From: Pelagomonas calceolata | Taxonomy: Eukaryota; Sar; Pelagophyceae; Pelagomonadales; Pelagomonadaceae | DNA length: 64,000 bases | Direction of reading: 5' to 3' | NCBI GenBank assembly: GCA_918797485.1 | Contig: CAKKNE010000004.1 | Coordinates: 310,001 to 374,000 of the forward strand | The notes under the pieces: generated by a model | Seen by the model: the letters and a program-made list of their open reading frames with translations, nothing else | What the model was told of the DNA's origin: nothing | Database searches by the model: none | Position numbers and translations under genes: made by a program | Shown here: positions 9,580 to 17,962 of the stretch, piece after piece | How positions within the stretch are numbered: position 1 is the stretch's first letter | Layout of the letters: the number at the start of each line of letters is the position of its first letter

Positions 9580-10776
9580 TCACAACCACGCCCCCTCCCG
9601 CTCCGAATGCCGCCGGATGTGGTAGCCCGCCGCCGCGAAGTCGCAGGGCGCCTCCTCCCTTCCGGAAGCCGACGCGAAGCCGGGCACCGGCTCGGGAATG
9701 GCCACGGGGTCCGGCGGCGGCGCCTCGTAGTAGCGCAACTCGAGCCGCAGGGCCGCCACGGCCGCGTAGCCCAACAGATGTTCGGGGTGAAAGGTGCACT
9801 GCGCATCTTTGTACAGCGAGGGAATGTACTCGTAGAGGCGCGCGACGCGCCCGAACGTCGCACCCTGCGCCACGAAGAACTGGTCGTTCACGCCCCGATA
9901 GCCCGGCGGCCACGTGAGGAACGCCGCACTGTTCACGATGGCGTGGCCGCAGCGCGGCACGTAGAGCGCGAATTTTTGTAGATCTAAATATCTCTCGAGG
10001 TTGTGGTCGCGGTCGAACTCCATGTCCGTCCGGACGCGCGCGGCGACCTTGAATGTCGTCCCGGTCGCCTCCTCATACGCCTCGCGCAGCGCATTCGCGT
10101 CTCGAATGCCCTTCCACATGTATAGCAAATTCACGTGCGGCTCGGGCTCCTTCTTCCGTCGCGCCGGATAGGGGTAGTGCTCCGCGTGGTCGCGCCGCAC
10201 GGCGTCGGTGTCATTCCCCGCGAATTCCACAGCGCCGACGAAGGGCAGCGCTTCGAAGGCTTTTTTTGTGCTTTCTGGTAAAACTTGACCGCCGCTCAAC
10301 ACCGCGAAAACCATCGCTCCTGAGGGCCGAACGACACGCTCGTAGAGCGATTCGAGCGTACTCGCGAGCTTGTTCGTCGAGCCGGACAGTACGATAGCTA
10401 TATCACCGAAAGGCTCGTAGCCGGCGCTCGCCTTTGACAAGCGCTGCACGACATCAGCAAGCCGCTCGGGCCAGTCCGCATCACAGGAGGCGGTCGCCGC
10501 GGCCATGCGCTCCGCCAACGCGGCCGTGATGCAATTGACATCGTTCCCGCAGGCGTGCGTCTGGCGCAAACTGTATTTGGTGGCGAAGTCGCGGGCGTGC
10601 GTCTGGAGCTCGGTCTCATTTAATGAAGAATCCCAGGACAGCGGCACGCCCCATCTTGCAAACATGGGCGCGTCGTCGGAGTCGAATCCCGGCACGAGCA
10701 CGTACTTCATTAGTGTCTCGGCGCCGCACGACGCCAGGAGGCAGGCCGCGGCGGCGGCGCGCGGCGATGGCTTCAT
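9580..10776 (-). CDS. Secreted or Golgi-lumenal glycosyltransferase-like protein
   Basis: 398 residues from the ATG at 10776 (MKPSPRAAAAACLLASCGAE), a plausible signal peptide; an ATG six codons upstream is also possible. Mid-protein there is YMWKGIRDANALREAYEE, then VAARVRTDMEFDRDHNLERY, then GYRGVNDQFFVAQ. A KxxRxRTDM block with later NDQFF is a pattern I associate with uncharacterised eukaryotic glycosyltransferase-like families, so the call is by motif impression only. Cys pairs near the N-terminus fit a secreted protein. It ends near a 3' element (9481-9541) and has a promoter quasi-palindrome about 200 bases upstream. Confidence 0.6.
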   Translation of the reverse strand: MKPSPRAAAAACLLASCGAETLMKYVLVPGFDSDDAPMFARWGVPLSWDSSLNETELQTHARDFATKYSLRQTHACGNDVNCITAALAERMAAATASCDADWPERLADVVQRLSKASAGYEPFGDIAIVLSGSTNKLASTLESLYERVVRPSGAMVFAVLSGGQVLPESTKKAFEALPFVGAVEFAGNDTDAVRRDHAEHYPYPARRKKEPEPHVNLLYMWKGIRDANALREAYEEATGTTFKVAARVRTDMEFDRDHNLERYLDLQKFALYVPRCGHAIVNSAAFLTWPPGYRGVNDQFFVAQGATFGRVARLYEYIPSLYKDAQCTFHPEHLLGYAAVAALRLELRYYEAPPPDPVAIPEPVPGFASASGREEAPCDFAAAGYHIRRHSEREGAWL

Positions 10777-10975
10777 CGTCCTCTTCACGAGCACACCGAT
10801 GCGCTACAGCCTGGACGACGCTCGATGAGACTCTCTGAGAGAACCTTTAGGGAGCTTGCCAGTACCGCATCGATGGAAAAGCGGCGAGCTACGGCGGGGA
10901 GAGATAAATAGATTCACGTAACAGGCTGCCCACCCCCGATTGGTGTCGATTGGGCAGCGCTCGCAACGTAAAAAA

Positions 10976-11007
10976 GCTTGCTAGTGTCTTACATCTGCTA
11001 GCTCACG
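10976..11007 (+). promoter_or_regulatory. CTAGTGTCTTRC quasi-palindrome, copy 2
   Basis: GCTTGCTAGTGTCTTACATC followed by TGCTAGCTCACG. Almost identical to the copy at 16223 over 32 bases. It sits 200 bases upstream of the start of the minus-strand gene at 9580-10776. Confidence 0.5.
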
Positions 11008-11116
11008 CCCTTGAAGCAAATCAAGGGGGCGGGGTTTCGCGGCGACTGACTAGATCATTAGTCTGGGGAAGGATTCAGGGGAAGGGTCTGTAGCGCGGCG
11101 GGGCGGCCGCGTTGTA

Positions 11117-11314
11117 TCACGGCGAGGACCGCCGCGTTGTGTCGCCGGGCGCGCCCGGCGGCTGAGAATCATCAATAATGCGCGACGACGTCGTGATGAA
11201 GCCCGGCGCGGACGCGAAGAGGCCGAGGCCCCCGCCGCCGAAGGCCGAGTAGGTCGCCGAGAAGCCCGAGCCGTAGTCGCGCGGCGGAGCCGTAGTCGCA
11301 GAGCCGCGCGGCAT
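11117..11314 (-). CDS. Gly/Ala/Pro-rich hypothetical fragment
   Basis: Minus-strand frame with PPRDYGSGFSATYSAFGGGG and LFASAPGFITTSSRIIDDSQ. Composition is balanced enough to be protein, and the same frame is open upstream to about 11460 (Ala/Pro/Gly-rich, without ATG), so this may be the last exon of a gene whose start I cannot place. It resembles low-complexity tails of RNA-binding or nucleoporin-like proteins, but no domain is visible. Confidence 0.25.
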   Translation of the reverse strand: MPRGSATTAPPRDYGSGFSATYSAFGGGGLGLFASAPGFITTSSRIIDDSQPPGAPGDTTRRSSP

Positions 11315-11622
11315 TTTGGGCGGCACAGTACCACCACTAGCGAAGAGGCCACCGAGGTTCGGATGGGACGCGCCGACTTGTGGAGGAGGCGGCGCCGCGG
11401 CGGGCGGGCCGGGCGCGCCGAAGGCGCCAGGCGCCGCGGCGTAGGTCCGACACAGAGAGCTGGTTTGAACTCGATGAGTGCAGGGCGGGCCTCACAGGTT
11501 TGGTGGTTCTTTGACGGCGTCTCGCCAATACTTTACACGTCGCGCGTGGCCCCAGGGAGGCCGCTCACTGGCCGCGCGGCGGCTTTGACTCGGCTTGAAA
11601 AACCCGATTATTTTTTGCCCAG

Positions 11623-11985
11623 GAGTCTCTCATAACGCTCAAGGCAGCCAACAACTACGCGGCATCCCTTGTTGATTTACAGAGCTTCGAAGAAGCCAAG
11701 CAGCTGCTGCGCAAAATAATGGCCATAGCGCGACGCGTTCTTGGGGACAGGCATAGACTCACGCTCAAGATGAGGTGGACTTTCGCGACGGCGCTCTGCC
11801 GGGCCGACGGCGCGACGCTCGACGATGTCCGCGAGGCCGTGGCGACGCTCGTGGAGACGGAACGGACCGCGAGACGCGTGCTTGGTGGCGCGCATCCGCT
11901 CACATCGGGAATTGAGAACAATCTACTACTCGCGCGAGCCGCGCTCCGCGCCCGCGAAACGCCTTCGTCGCCGGGGAGTGCTTGA
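11623..11985 (+). pseudogene. Fragment of a TPR (kinesin-light-chain/NPHP3-like) gene
   Basis: The frame begins right after a good acceptor site (polypyrimidine run ending TTTTTTGCCCAG at 11622) with ESLITLKAANNYAASLVDL, then EEAKQLLRKIMAIARRVLGD and a second TPR unit ending LLLARAALRARE. The unit length of about 42 residues and the NNYA and RRVLG motifs are typical of the TPR family abundant in stramenopiles. No upstream exon with the preceding repeats was found in the 500 bases before it, so this looks like a 5'-truncated duplicate; a real gene with distant exons is less likely. Confidence 0.5.
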
Positions 11986-12017
11986 GCCCTAGCAAGACTA
12001 AAAAACAGTATCAAACG

Positions 12018-12446
12018 TTACGTGCCCACCGCCGTCGGCGCTTTCGACGCCATCGGCGCTGCGGCCTTCTTCTTCGCAGCTATTCGCCTCGACCGCCGCA
12101 CCGTCTTCGGCCGTCGTCGGCGCGGGCGCGCAGGCGTCTCCGGCGCCGGCGTGGCGTCGTCGGCGCACCGCCGGGACCCCGCGGACGGCGCCTCGAGCGT
12201 GTCGCACACGGCCGCCGCGGCCCGCTTCTCGCGCGGCGGCCGCAGCGGCGTGTGCGGTGCTACAACCGCCGGCGCCGTCGATCGCACGTCGTCGCGCCGC
12301 GACGCGTCATCACACCGGCGCTTGGAGCCGGCGGCACCGCAAGGCAGAGCCATGAAGCACCTCGCGCAGCGGCAGTGGTCGCAGCGGCGGCGGCCGCGAC
12401 CATCTACGACGCCGCAGAGCGGACAGGTGAAGCGCGGCGGGGCCAT
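12018..12446 (-). CDS. Small basic protein with zinc-binding Cys cluster
   Basis: 142 residues. The N-terminus MAPPRFTCPLCGVVDGRGRR is followed by CDHCRCARCF, giving CxxC plus CxxCxCxxC, a zinc-ribbon or RING-like arrangement within the first 35 residues. The rest is Arg/Ala-rich and ends in Lys/Arg clusters (RPRRRRPKTVRRSRRIAAKK) that look like a nuclear localisation signal. Probably nuclear; function unknown. The frame is open further upstream, but the ATG at 12446 immediately precedes the Cys cluster. Confidence 0.55.
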   Translation of the reverse strand: MAPPRFTCPLCGVVDGRGRRRCDHCRCARCFMALPCGAAGSKRRCDDASRRDDVRSTAPAVVAPHTPLRPPREKRAAAAVCDTLEAPSAGSRRCADDATPAPETPARPRRRRPKTVRRSRRIAAKKKAAAPMASKAPTAVGT

Positions 12447-13083
12447 GGTTTTGAAATGCGCAGCCTGACGACGGTCGCGCCGTCGAATGCGTGTTGGCGC
12501 CCAGTGCAGTGCTGCGGGCCAATTCCAGTCGTCACGCCACGAGCTGTGGTTGCGCGTGCGATTACTAAATGGTTCGAGGGGCACGCAACAGAATCCACGG
12601 CAGTAATGGTGCGATGGTGAGTGCAGATAACGCGACAGGCGCGCACCAGTTGTGAGAGCTAATTTGAGTGAGACGGCTGAATCTCGTGACGGCTTCGGAC
12701 GGCGTTGGCTTCGTCGCGAGACGGTTGACGACCGACAAGGACGTATACTGGGTTTCGGCTCTTTCCGGCGGGTTTTGGCGGCACGAGAATCGACTTTGTG
12801 CAGCTGTTTTTGAGCGCCTCCGTCGCTTGTCAGACCCGCAGGCGTTCGCAACGTCTCGCTGCCACCGCGACGACAGCGCGTGAGCAGAAAGAAGCGGTCC
12901 CAGGAGAGGCCCCAGGGGCTCCCAGGACCGCCTGCAGCCGCCGGGCAGTCGACACCGCGCGCGACCGGCGCGCAAGCTGCAAGCGCCGCCAGGCGAACCC
13001 TGGCGCGCTACGCCGCGCGGGCAGCGAGCCCGCGCCTCGTCTACGCCGACGGCGCGCGGCCCTTCCCGAGGCGGCCGCGGCGC
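12447..13083. other. Divergent intergenic region
   Basis: 637 bases between two divergent starts (12446 minus, 13084 plus). No copy of the dispersed promoter motif is visible. Several open frames overlap here, but none has a recognisable domain; the segment upstream of SYS1 from about 12880 is Arg/Ala-rich in frame with SYS1 and reads like untranslated leader. Confidence 0.4.
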
Positions 13084-13735
13084 ATGTTTGCCAGGAGGAG
13101 AGGCATGGGGCGGCATGATGTGACGCTGATCTGCCTGCAGATTTTATGTTTGCAGTGCCTCTACTATGCGATGCTGGGGGTCTGGTTCATTGGAGGGCAC
13201 ATTGTTTTTGGGATCACATTACATTTGGACCGTTTTTTCGACACGCACACGTCGTTGGATGTCCAAAGCATGTCGGCGGCCTTTGAATTGGCGGGCGTCC
13301 TCGGGGCTGGCATGGGCGCGGCCTATTTGTTGGCGGTGGTCGTGGAGAAGGCAAGAAAGTGCCTCGACTTCGCGGTCTGACTCGGCGTCTGTTTCTGACC
13401 TTTTCTGAACTTCAAGTTCGCGTCGATGGCGTCAACGCGACGCGATGCCACCGTGACGCCGTCGACGTGGCCGTCAGAGCGTCTACGCGTCTCGTGAATG
13501 TGCAGAAGTGGTTTCGTGACGACGTCGTTCAACGCAGGTGACGTTGTATGGGACCCACTTGTTACTCTCGCTGTGCTACTCTCGAAGTTTCCCGCGCTGG
13601 ACGTGGTGGCTCTGCCACGGCTGCGCGTTGGTGGTTGCCGTCGTCTGCGGCGAGTTCCTCTGCGCGCGGAACGAGTTGAAGGAGATCCCTCTGGCAGTTG
13701 TGCCCGGGGAACGGACGCCTAAGGCCGAGAGATAG
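13084..13735 (+). CDS. SYS1: SYS1 homologue, Golgi membrane trafficking protein
   Basis: Four-pass Golgi membrane protein; in yeast and animals Sys1 recruits the GTPase Arl3/ARFRP1 to the trans-Golgi. Exons 13084-13374 and 13538-13735 give 162 residues, close to the usual 155. Recognisable segments: LQCLYYAMLGVWFIGG, KCLDFAV at the exon end, WWLCHGCALVVAVVCGEFLC and ARNELKEIPL, which is the family signature near the C-terminus. The intron (13375-13537) joins KCLDFA to VTLYGTHLL; its interior has introner-like GTCGATGGCGTC, but its ends do not match. A longer in-frame start at 12880 would add an Arg/Ala-rich extension foreign to the family. Confidence 0.9.
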
Positions 13736-13790
13736 GACTAGCGGGCGGGACCCCGGGGGGGAGACACCGCGCGTCGCCGATTCATCGGCC
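13733..13790 (+). repeat. Gene-3'-end element, copy 2
   Basis: ATAGGACTAGCGGGCGGGAC then CCCGGGGGGGAGAC and CGCGTCGCCGATTCATCGGC. It overlaps the SYS1 stop codon and is in sense orientation. It is the closest relative of the copy at 9481-9541, sharing the downstream CGCCGATTCATC block as well. Confidence 0.6.
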
Positions 13791-13860
13791 GTGCCGCAAG
13801 TCTTGCCGCGTTCTAAAGGCTTAAGTCGACGGGATATGTGCAAACAATTACATACTAGTA

Positions 13861-16122
13861 CTAGCGCGCCGCGACGACGGCATCATCAACGAGCGCCTCC
13901 TCGCGCACCCCTCCTTCCACCAACGCGTCGGCGACGGCTCTAGCTTTCAGCACCACTTCATTCCACTCTTCCTCCGTGTCCGATAGGGCCGTCAGAGCGC
14001 CGCCCGCCGCCACGTCCAAGCGCGGCTTCGAGTTCAAGCCCGATAAAACGGCAGTGCGTATGACGACGTTGAGGTCGGCACTACCATCAAAGCCAAAGAA
14101 CCCCAGACACCCGGCGTAGCAGCCTCGCGCTCGCCCCTCGAGGTCGTCCAAAATCTCGCAGGTCCGCCTCTTCGGCGCGCCCGTCATGCTTCCGGGAGGG
14201 AAGGCCTGTTTGACGACGTCCACGGTACTCGTAGACGCGGTCCCCTCGACCGTCGTGACGAGCTGGTGCACCGTGGCGAAGGACTCCAAGGCACACAACT
14301 CCGTCACATTGACACTACCCAATTCACAAGAACGGCTCAGGTCGTTGCGGAGGAGGTCCGCGATCATGAGGTTTTCCGCATTTGATTTGATACAATTTTG
14401 CAGCGTCAGGGCGCTCCGGAGGTCCTGAGTAGCATCATCGTAGCGCGCCGCCGTGCCCTTGAAGGGCCGCGCCTCCACGCGTTTTGTCGCGGCGTCAATA
14501 GATAGGAAGCGTTCGGGGGACGAACACAGTACGGCCACGTCATCGAGCTTGAGATACGCAGCATGCGGCGCCGGGTTTTGTTTTCGTAGCGCCTCGTACC
14601 ACGTCAGGGGGTCGCCCACGTGATCCAACTCCGCGCCAAAGGTCGTCGTGAGACAGACTTCGTACGAATCGCCGGCGTCGATCGCGGCGCGGGCCCTTGC
14701 CACTCTTTTAGCGTAGGCGCGCTTCGACATGTGCGGTCTTAATGATATCTCGCGCCTCGCGAACTTTTTTGGTGTAGGCTTTGCTGCTCGGACGGCGGCC
14801 TCGGCCGTCCGACGCCAGGCGCCGTCGTAGTCCGTGCCACGTTGTTGTAATTCGAGGATCCACACAGTACTGTCCTGGACCACAACGGCGCGACCGCACC
14901 GGATGAACGCGGCGTCGGGCTCCGGCGCCGATTTCTCGGACGTCTCGCCGGGGTAGTCGGCCGTCTCTCGTCTTACCTCATAGCCCAGGTAGCCGACGAG
15001 GCCCAGGCGGAAGGCGAAGGGTAAGTTTACCTGGGAACCGGTCTCATCTACGACAATATCGTGCGCCATGGTTGATAACTCGCCCTGGACGTGGTCCAGC
15101 ACGTCTCCTCTCAAAACCTCACCGTCACGATGCGTGATACCGCCGCGCAACGACGTTCTATGAGTCAGCACGGCCCCAAACGGCCCGCCCGCATCACCCA
15201 ACACCGACGTGTTCCTCCCATCCAGCCAAAAGCCGTCCTCCGCGAATAAGGAACGGTGCACGGCCGCCGCGTCCACACCGTCCACGTCTAAACGCGTCGC
15301 GCGCGTCACGAAGGACGATGTTGATGTAGGTACGTGCTTTTGGATAGAAGGCACGAGTGGCCGTCTTCGAGACCGCTCCCGCACCACATCGAGAAAGTTC
15401 GCCGCGATTGATGAACCGCGCGGCGTCGCCACCGACTCCGGATGGAACTGCACACCGTACCTCGGTTTGGCGACGTGCTCGACGGCGAGCACGTCGCCCT
15501 CCCTCAGCCCTCGCGCCGTGATGCGGAGGTCGCTGTTTGTTAGAGATGACTCGTCTACTGTCAGGGAGTGGTAGCGCGTGGCTTCAAAGCCTTGCTCCAT
15601 GCCTTTGAATAGTCTGGAACCAGTGTGGGCTACTCTGCTTACCAAACCGTGCTGTGGTTCTTGTAAACGTTTCACGGCACCGCCCTCACTCAGTGCGAGG
15701 AATTGATGGCCCAGGCAGACGCCTAGGACCGGCATGTCGTCCGCGTGTCGCAGGCACTGGTGTAGTGTACGAGGCACGTGGGCCGGGTGGCCCGGCCCCG
15801 GTGATAATACCAACGCGTCGTACTTCCTTAAGAGTGCTGCGGCGTCTTTGTTGAGTTGTTCCTCGAACGCGGCGTCGTCGGCGGCGACGACCTCTGGTGT
15901 GGCGCCCGCATCGTGCAGCCAGCTCGCGACGTTGTGCGTGTAGCTGTCGTGGCAGTCGACGAGGAGGACTTTAGGTCTTTGCGAGTGGTGCAGCGCTGAC
16001 GCTGACCGTGTCAACAAGGTGAAAGCCAGCGCCAGCCGCGCCGGGCGCGAGTGCTGCAGCGCTGACGCCGTCAGTGTCAATGTGAAGCCCAGCGACGCCA
16101 GCCGCCCCGGGCGTCGCCGCAT
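13861..16122 (-). CDS. Aminodeoxychorismate synthase (PabA-PabB fusion), probably plastid-targeted
   Basis: Converts chorismate and glutamine to 4-amino-4-deoxychorismate, the first step to the p-aminobenzoate part of folate. 753 residues. After the leader comes a class I glutamine amidotransferase (VLLVDCHDSYTHN, nucleophile Cys in VLGVCLGHQF, catalytic His-Glu in GVQFHPES), then the chorismate-binding domain with PPGSMTGAPKRRTCEIL and CYAGCLGFFGFDG near the C-terminus. The fusion order matches the eukaryotic enzyme. PPGSMTGAPK favours PabB over anthranilate synthase (TrpE), though the two families are close. The hydrophobic leader contains a 22-residue tandem repeat (see 15981-16112) and suggests ER-then-plastid entry. 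The frame continues 31 codons upstream; the ATG at 16122 gives the cleaner leader. Confidence 0.9.
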   Translation of the reverse strand: MRRRPGRLASLGFTLTLTASALQHSRPARLALAFTLLTRSASALHHSQRPKVLLVDCHDSYTHNVASWLHDAGATPEVVAADDAAFEEQLNKDAAALLRKYDALVLSPGPGHPAHVPRTLHQCLRHADDMPVLGVCLGHQFLALSEGGAVKRLQEPQHGLVSRVAHTGSRLFKGMEQGFEATRYHSLTVDESSLTNSDLRITARGLREGDVLAVEHVAKPRYGVQFHPESVATPRGSSIAANFLDVVRERSRRRPLVPSIQKHVPTSTSSFVTRATRLDVDGVDAAAVHRSLFAEDGFWLDGRNTSVLGDAGGPFGAVLTHRTSLRGGITHRDGEVLRGDVLDHVQGELSTMAHDIVVDETGSQVNLPFAFRLGLVGYLGYEVRRETADYPGETSEKSAPEPDAAFIRCGRAVVVQDSTVWILELQQRGTDYDGAWRRTAEAAVRAAKPTPKKFARREISLRPHMSKRAYAKRVARARAAIDAGDSYEVCLTTTFGAELDHVGDPLTWYEALRKQNPAPHAAYLKLDDVAVLCSSPERFLSIDAATKRVEARPFKGTAARYDDATQDLRSALTLQNCIKSNAENLMIADLLRNDLSRSCELGSVNVTELCALESFATVHQLVTTVEGTASTSTVDVVKQAFPPGSMTGAPKRRTCEILDDLEGRARGCYAGCLGFFGFDGSADLNVVIRTAVLSGLNSKPRLDVAAGGALTALSDTEEEWNEVVLKARAVADALVEGGVREEALVDDAVVAAR
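15981..16112 (-). repeat. 66-bp tandem duplication in the leader of the folate gene
   Basis: Two units, 15981-16046 and 16047-16112, begin GCGAGTGSTGCAGCGCTGAC and stay similar throughout. The period of 66 keeps the frame and gives the protein two copies of a hydrophobic segment ending SALQHS and SALHHS. It affects only the targeting region. Confidence 0.75.
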
Positions 16123-16222
16123 CACGTTGCAGGGCCTGCACGTAGCCAATGCGATCTGCAGGGCTATGCCAAGGTGAGCTAGAATGCTATGTGACGAACG
16201 AGTCGTCAGGCACAAAATTGAC

Positions 16223-16254
16223 GCTTGCTAGTGTCTTACAGCCGCTAGCTCACG
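16223..16254 (+). promoter_or_regulatory. CTAGTGTCTTRC quasi-palindrome, copy 3
   Basis: GCTTGCTAGTGTCTTACAGC then CGCTAGCTCACG. It lies between the divergent starts at 16122 (minus) and 16404 (plus), about 100 and 150 bases from them. The half-sites GCTAG and CTAGC form an inverted repeat. Confidence 0.5.
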
Positions 16255-16403
16255 GCCGAGTTTTTATGCTCAAACTCGCCAGGCTTCGCGTGTTGTCCAC
16301 GAAGGACTCGTCTGGACAACCATTGGAACCGCCTTAATCGAACCTCCAAGCGCTGGCGCGAGAAATGACTATTTAGCACTCAATTTTTGCCTGACCTAAG
16401 GAC

Positions 16404-17835
16404 ATGGCGTCGCTACGCGTTGCACTGCTCCTCGCCATCGCCCAAACAGCGCGCGCAAGAAGCGCGACGCTCGCCGCGATCGCGTCAAACGCCGACTACG
16501 CGAATCGGCTCTACGGCTCATCACACGCCGTCGACCCGGCAAGACTCCGGGTCGTCTGGCCGGACCTCATGCCGCCGAAACTCCGGGCGGCGTTGCGCGT
16601 CGAGTGCGGGCAGACGCGGCAGACGCTCTTCTACGAGCGCCACTTCCTGCAGCGGCGCGCTTTGTGGGTGCACCGGCCGCCCGGCTTTGAGGAGGTCTTC
16701 GCGGACAAGTCGTGGGTCGAGGTGACACACTGCGCCTACGGCACAAATAAGACTGCCGGCCCGTTCTTCTTCGCGGCGGCGGGAAGCGGGGTCTTGATCT
16801 GTGCATAAATCAACCAGTGCGTCGGGCGCACGAACGCGTCGTGAAATTTTGATTTATGCACAGGTCTGGATCAACGTGGGCCGCTCGCTAAGGCTCGACT
16901 TCGAGGCCAAGGCAGGCCCGGCGATCCACCGCGCCATCGCCGACGGCGACTTCGCGACGGCGGCGCGGCTGCTCGGCGGCGTCGACGTCACGAAATACGA
17001 CAGCGTGCAATTCCGCCGCATGCACGGCGGCACGTGGCCGGCGGACGTCGTCCTGACCGAGATCGCGTTCCTGAAAATAGACGGGTCCGAGGCCGACGCC
17101 GTGTCGGTGTTCCACCACGTCCTCAAGTGCGGGCCCCGGCGCGCCTTGCGGCACTGCCGCGCCGGCGACGTGGCGGTCGCCCTGCAGAGCGACTGTCGTC
17201 TATCTCTTATCAACGACGTATTCACACCGCACGCAAATAAACATGGCCACACGCCCCTCACGGACGTCGTGCCATCTCGAGGCGTGCGCGACGTGCTCGA
17301 GCGCTCGCGGTGCACCGTCGAGAACTGCTCGGCGGCCGCGGCGCGGGCCGGTTGGTGGGAAGCGCAAATTTCCGAGTGGGACGCACAAATTCCCGAGGCC
17401 GAGGCCGCCGTGGAGCGGCAACGCCAGGTCGTCGCGGAGCGCCGGGCGAAGCGCGACCGCGCCGCGCAGAGGCGCGAGAACGATCCTGGCAACAAAAAGT
17501 ACGTCGCGGACCTGAAAAGTGCCGAGGCGTCCGTGGCCTACAACCTCGAGAAGCTCCGCAACGCCACGGACCACGTTGACTATGTCCGGGCCAAGACCGA
17601 GGCCGCGCGGCAGCGCGCGCGCCTGGCCGAGGCACACCGCCTCGCGTGCGTCGGGGGCGACGATGAACTTCCCGTCGTCGGAAGGCGCCCGGAAGCCGGC
17701 TGGGGCGGCCTGCTCTACCGCTTCATGATCGGCGCGGAAACGACGTTGATCGTGCTCCTGCTGTGGGTCGCCGCGGCTGGTCGTGCTCCTGCTGTGGGTT
17801 GCGCCCGCGGCGGGAATATTAAAATAAGCATCTAA
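16404..17835 (+). CDS. Hypothetical membrane-anchored protein with one introner intron
   Basis: Exons 16404-16790 and 16864-17835 give 452 residues. A signal peptide (MASLRVALLLAIAQTARARS) precedes a lumenal or extracellular region, then a charged coiled-coil stretch (AEAAVERQRQVVAERRAKRD) and a C-terminal hydrophobic anchor (TTLIVLLLWVAAAG). Splicing joins GSG to VWINVGRSL. No family recognised. A 31-bp tandem duplication at 17751-17812 shifts the frame of the last residues: without it the protein would end soon after the anchor (WVAPAAGILK). The two-exon structure is strongly supported because exon 1 runs into a stop inside the introner. Confidence 0.75.
16799..16863 (+). mobile_element. 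Introner element IE3 (variant ends)
   Basis: Ends are CTGTGCATAAATCAA and TTGATTTATGCACAG, a variant of the common GTGTGGAAATC form with the compensating change at both ends. Flanking 8-mers gtcttgat (16791-16798) and gtctggat (16864-16871) match at 7 of 8. The intron GT is the first base pair of the left 8-mer (16791); splicing to 16863 is in frame. Internal sequence is short and unlike IE1. Confidence 0.85.
17751..17812 (+). repeat. 31-bp tandem duplication
   Basis: CGTGCTCCTGCTGTGGGT begins at 17751 and again at 17782. The period of 31 is not a multiple of three, so it changes the last reading frame of the membrane protein. It could be a real allele or an assembly slip. Confidence 0.8.
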
Positions 17836-17962
17836 ATAGTATTCCATAGCCCGGCCGGTGAGCATCAAAGCCACGGATACGCCCAGTTGCGTAGGTCCTA
17901 GGGAAGGAATCCCACGCCATCGAGCAGACGAAAAAAAAACGGCAAACGCTAGTTAGGAATCC

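Noticed and set aside
12880-13083. Longer N-terminus for SYS1
   Set aside because: The added Arg/Ala-rich 68 residues are absent from the family, and the ATG at 13084 gives the usual length.
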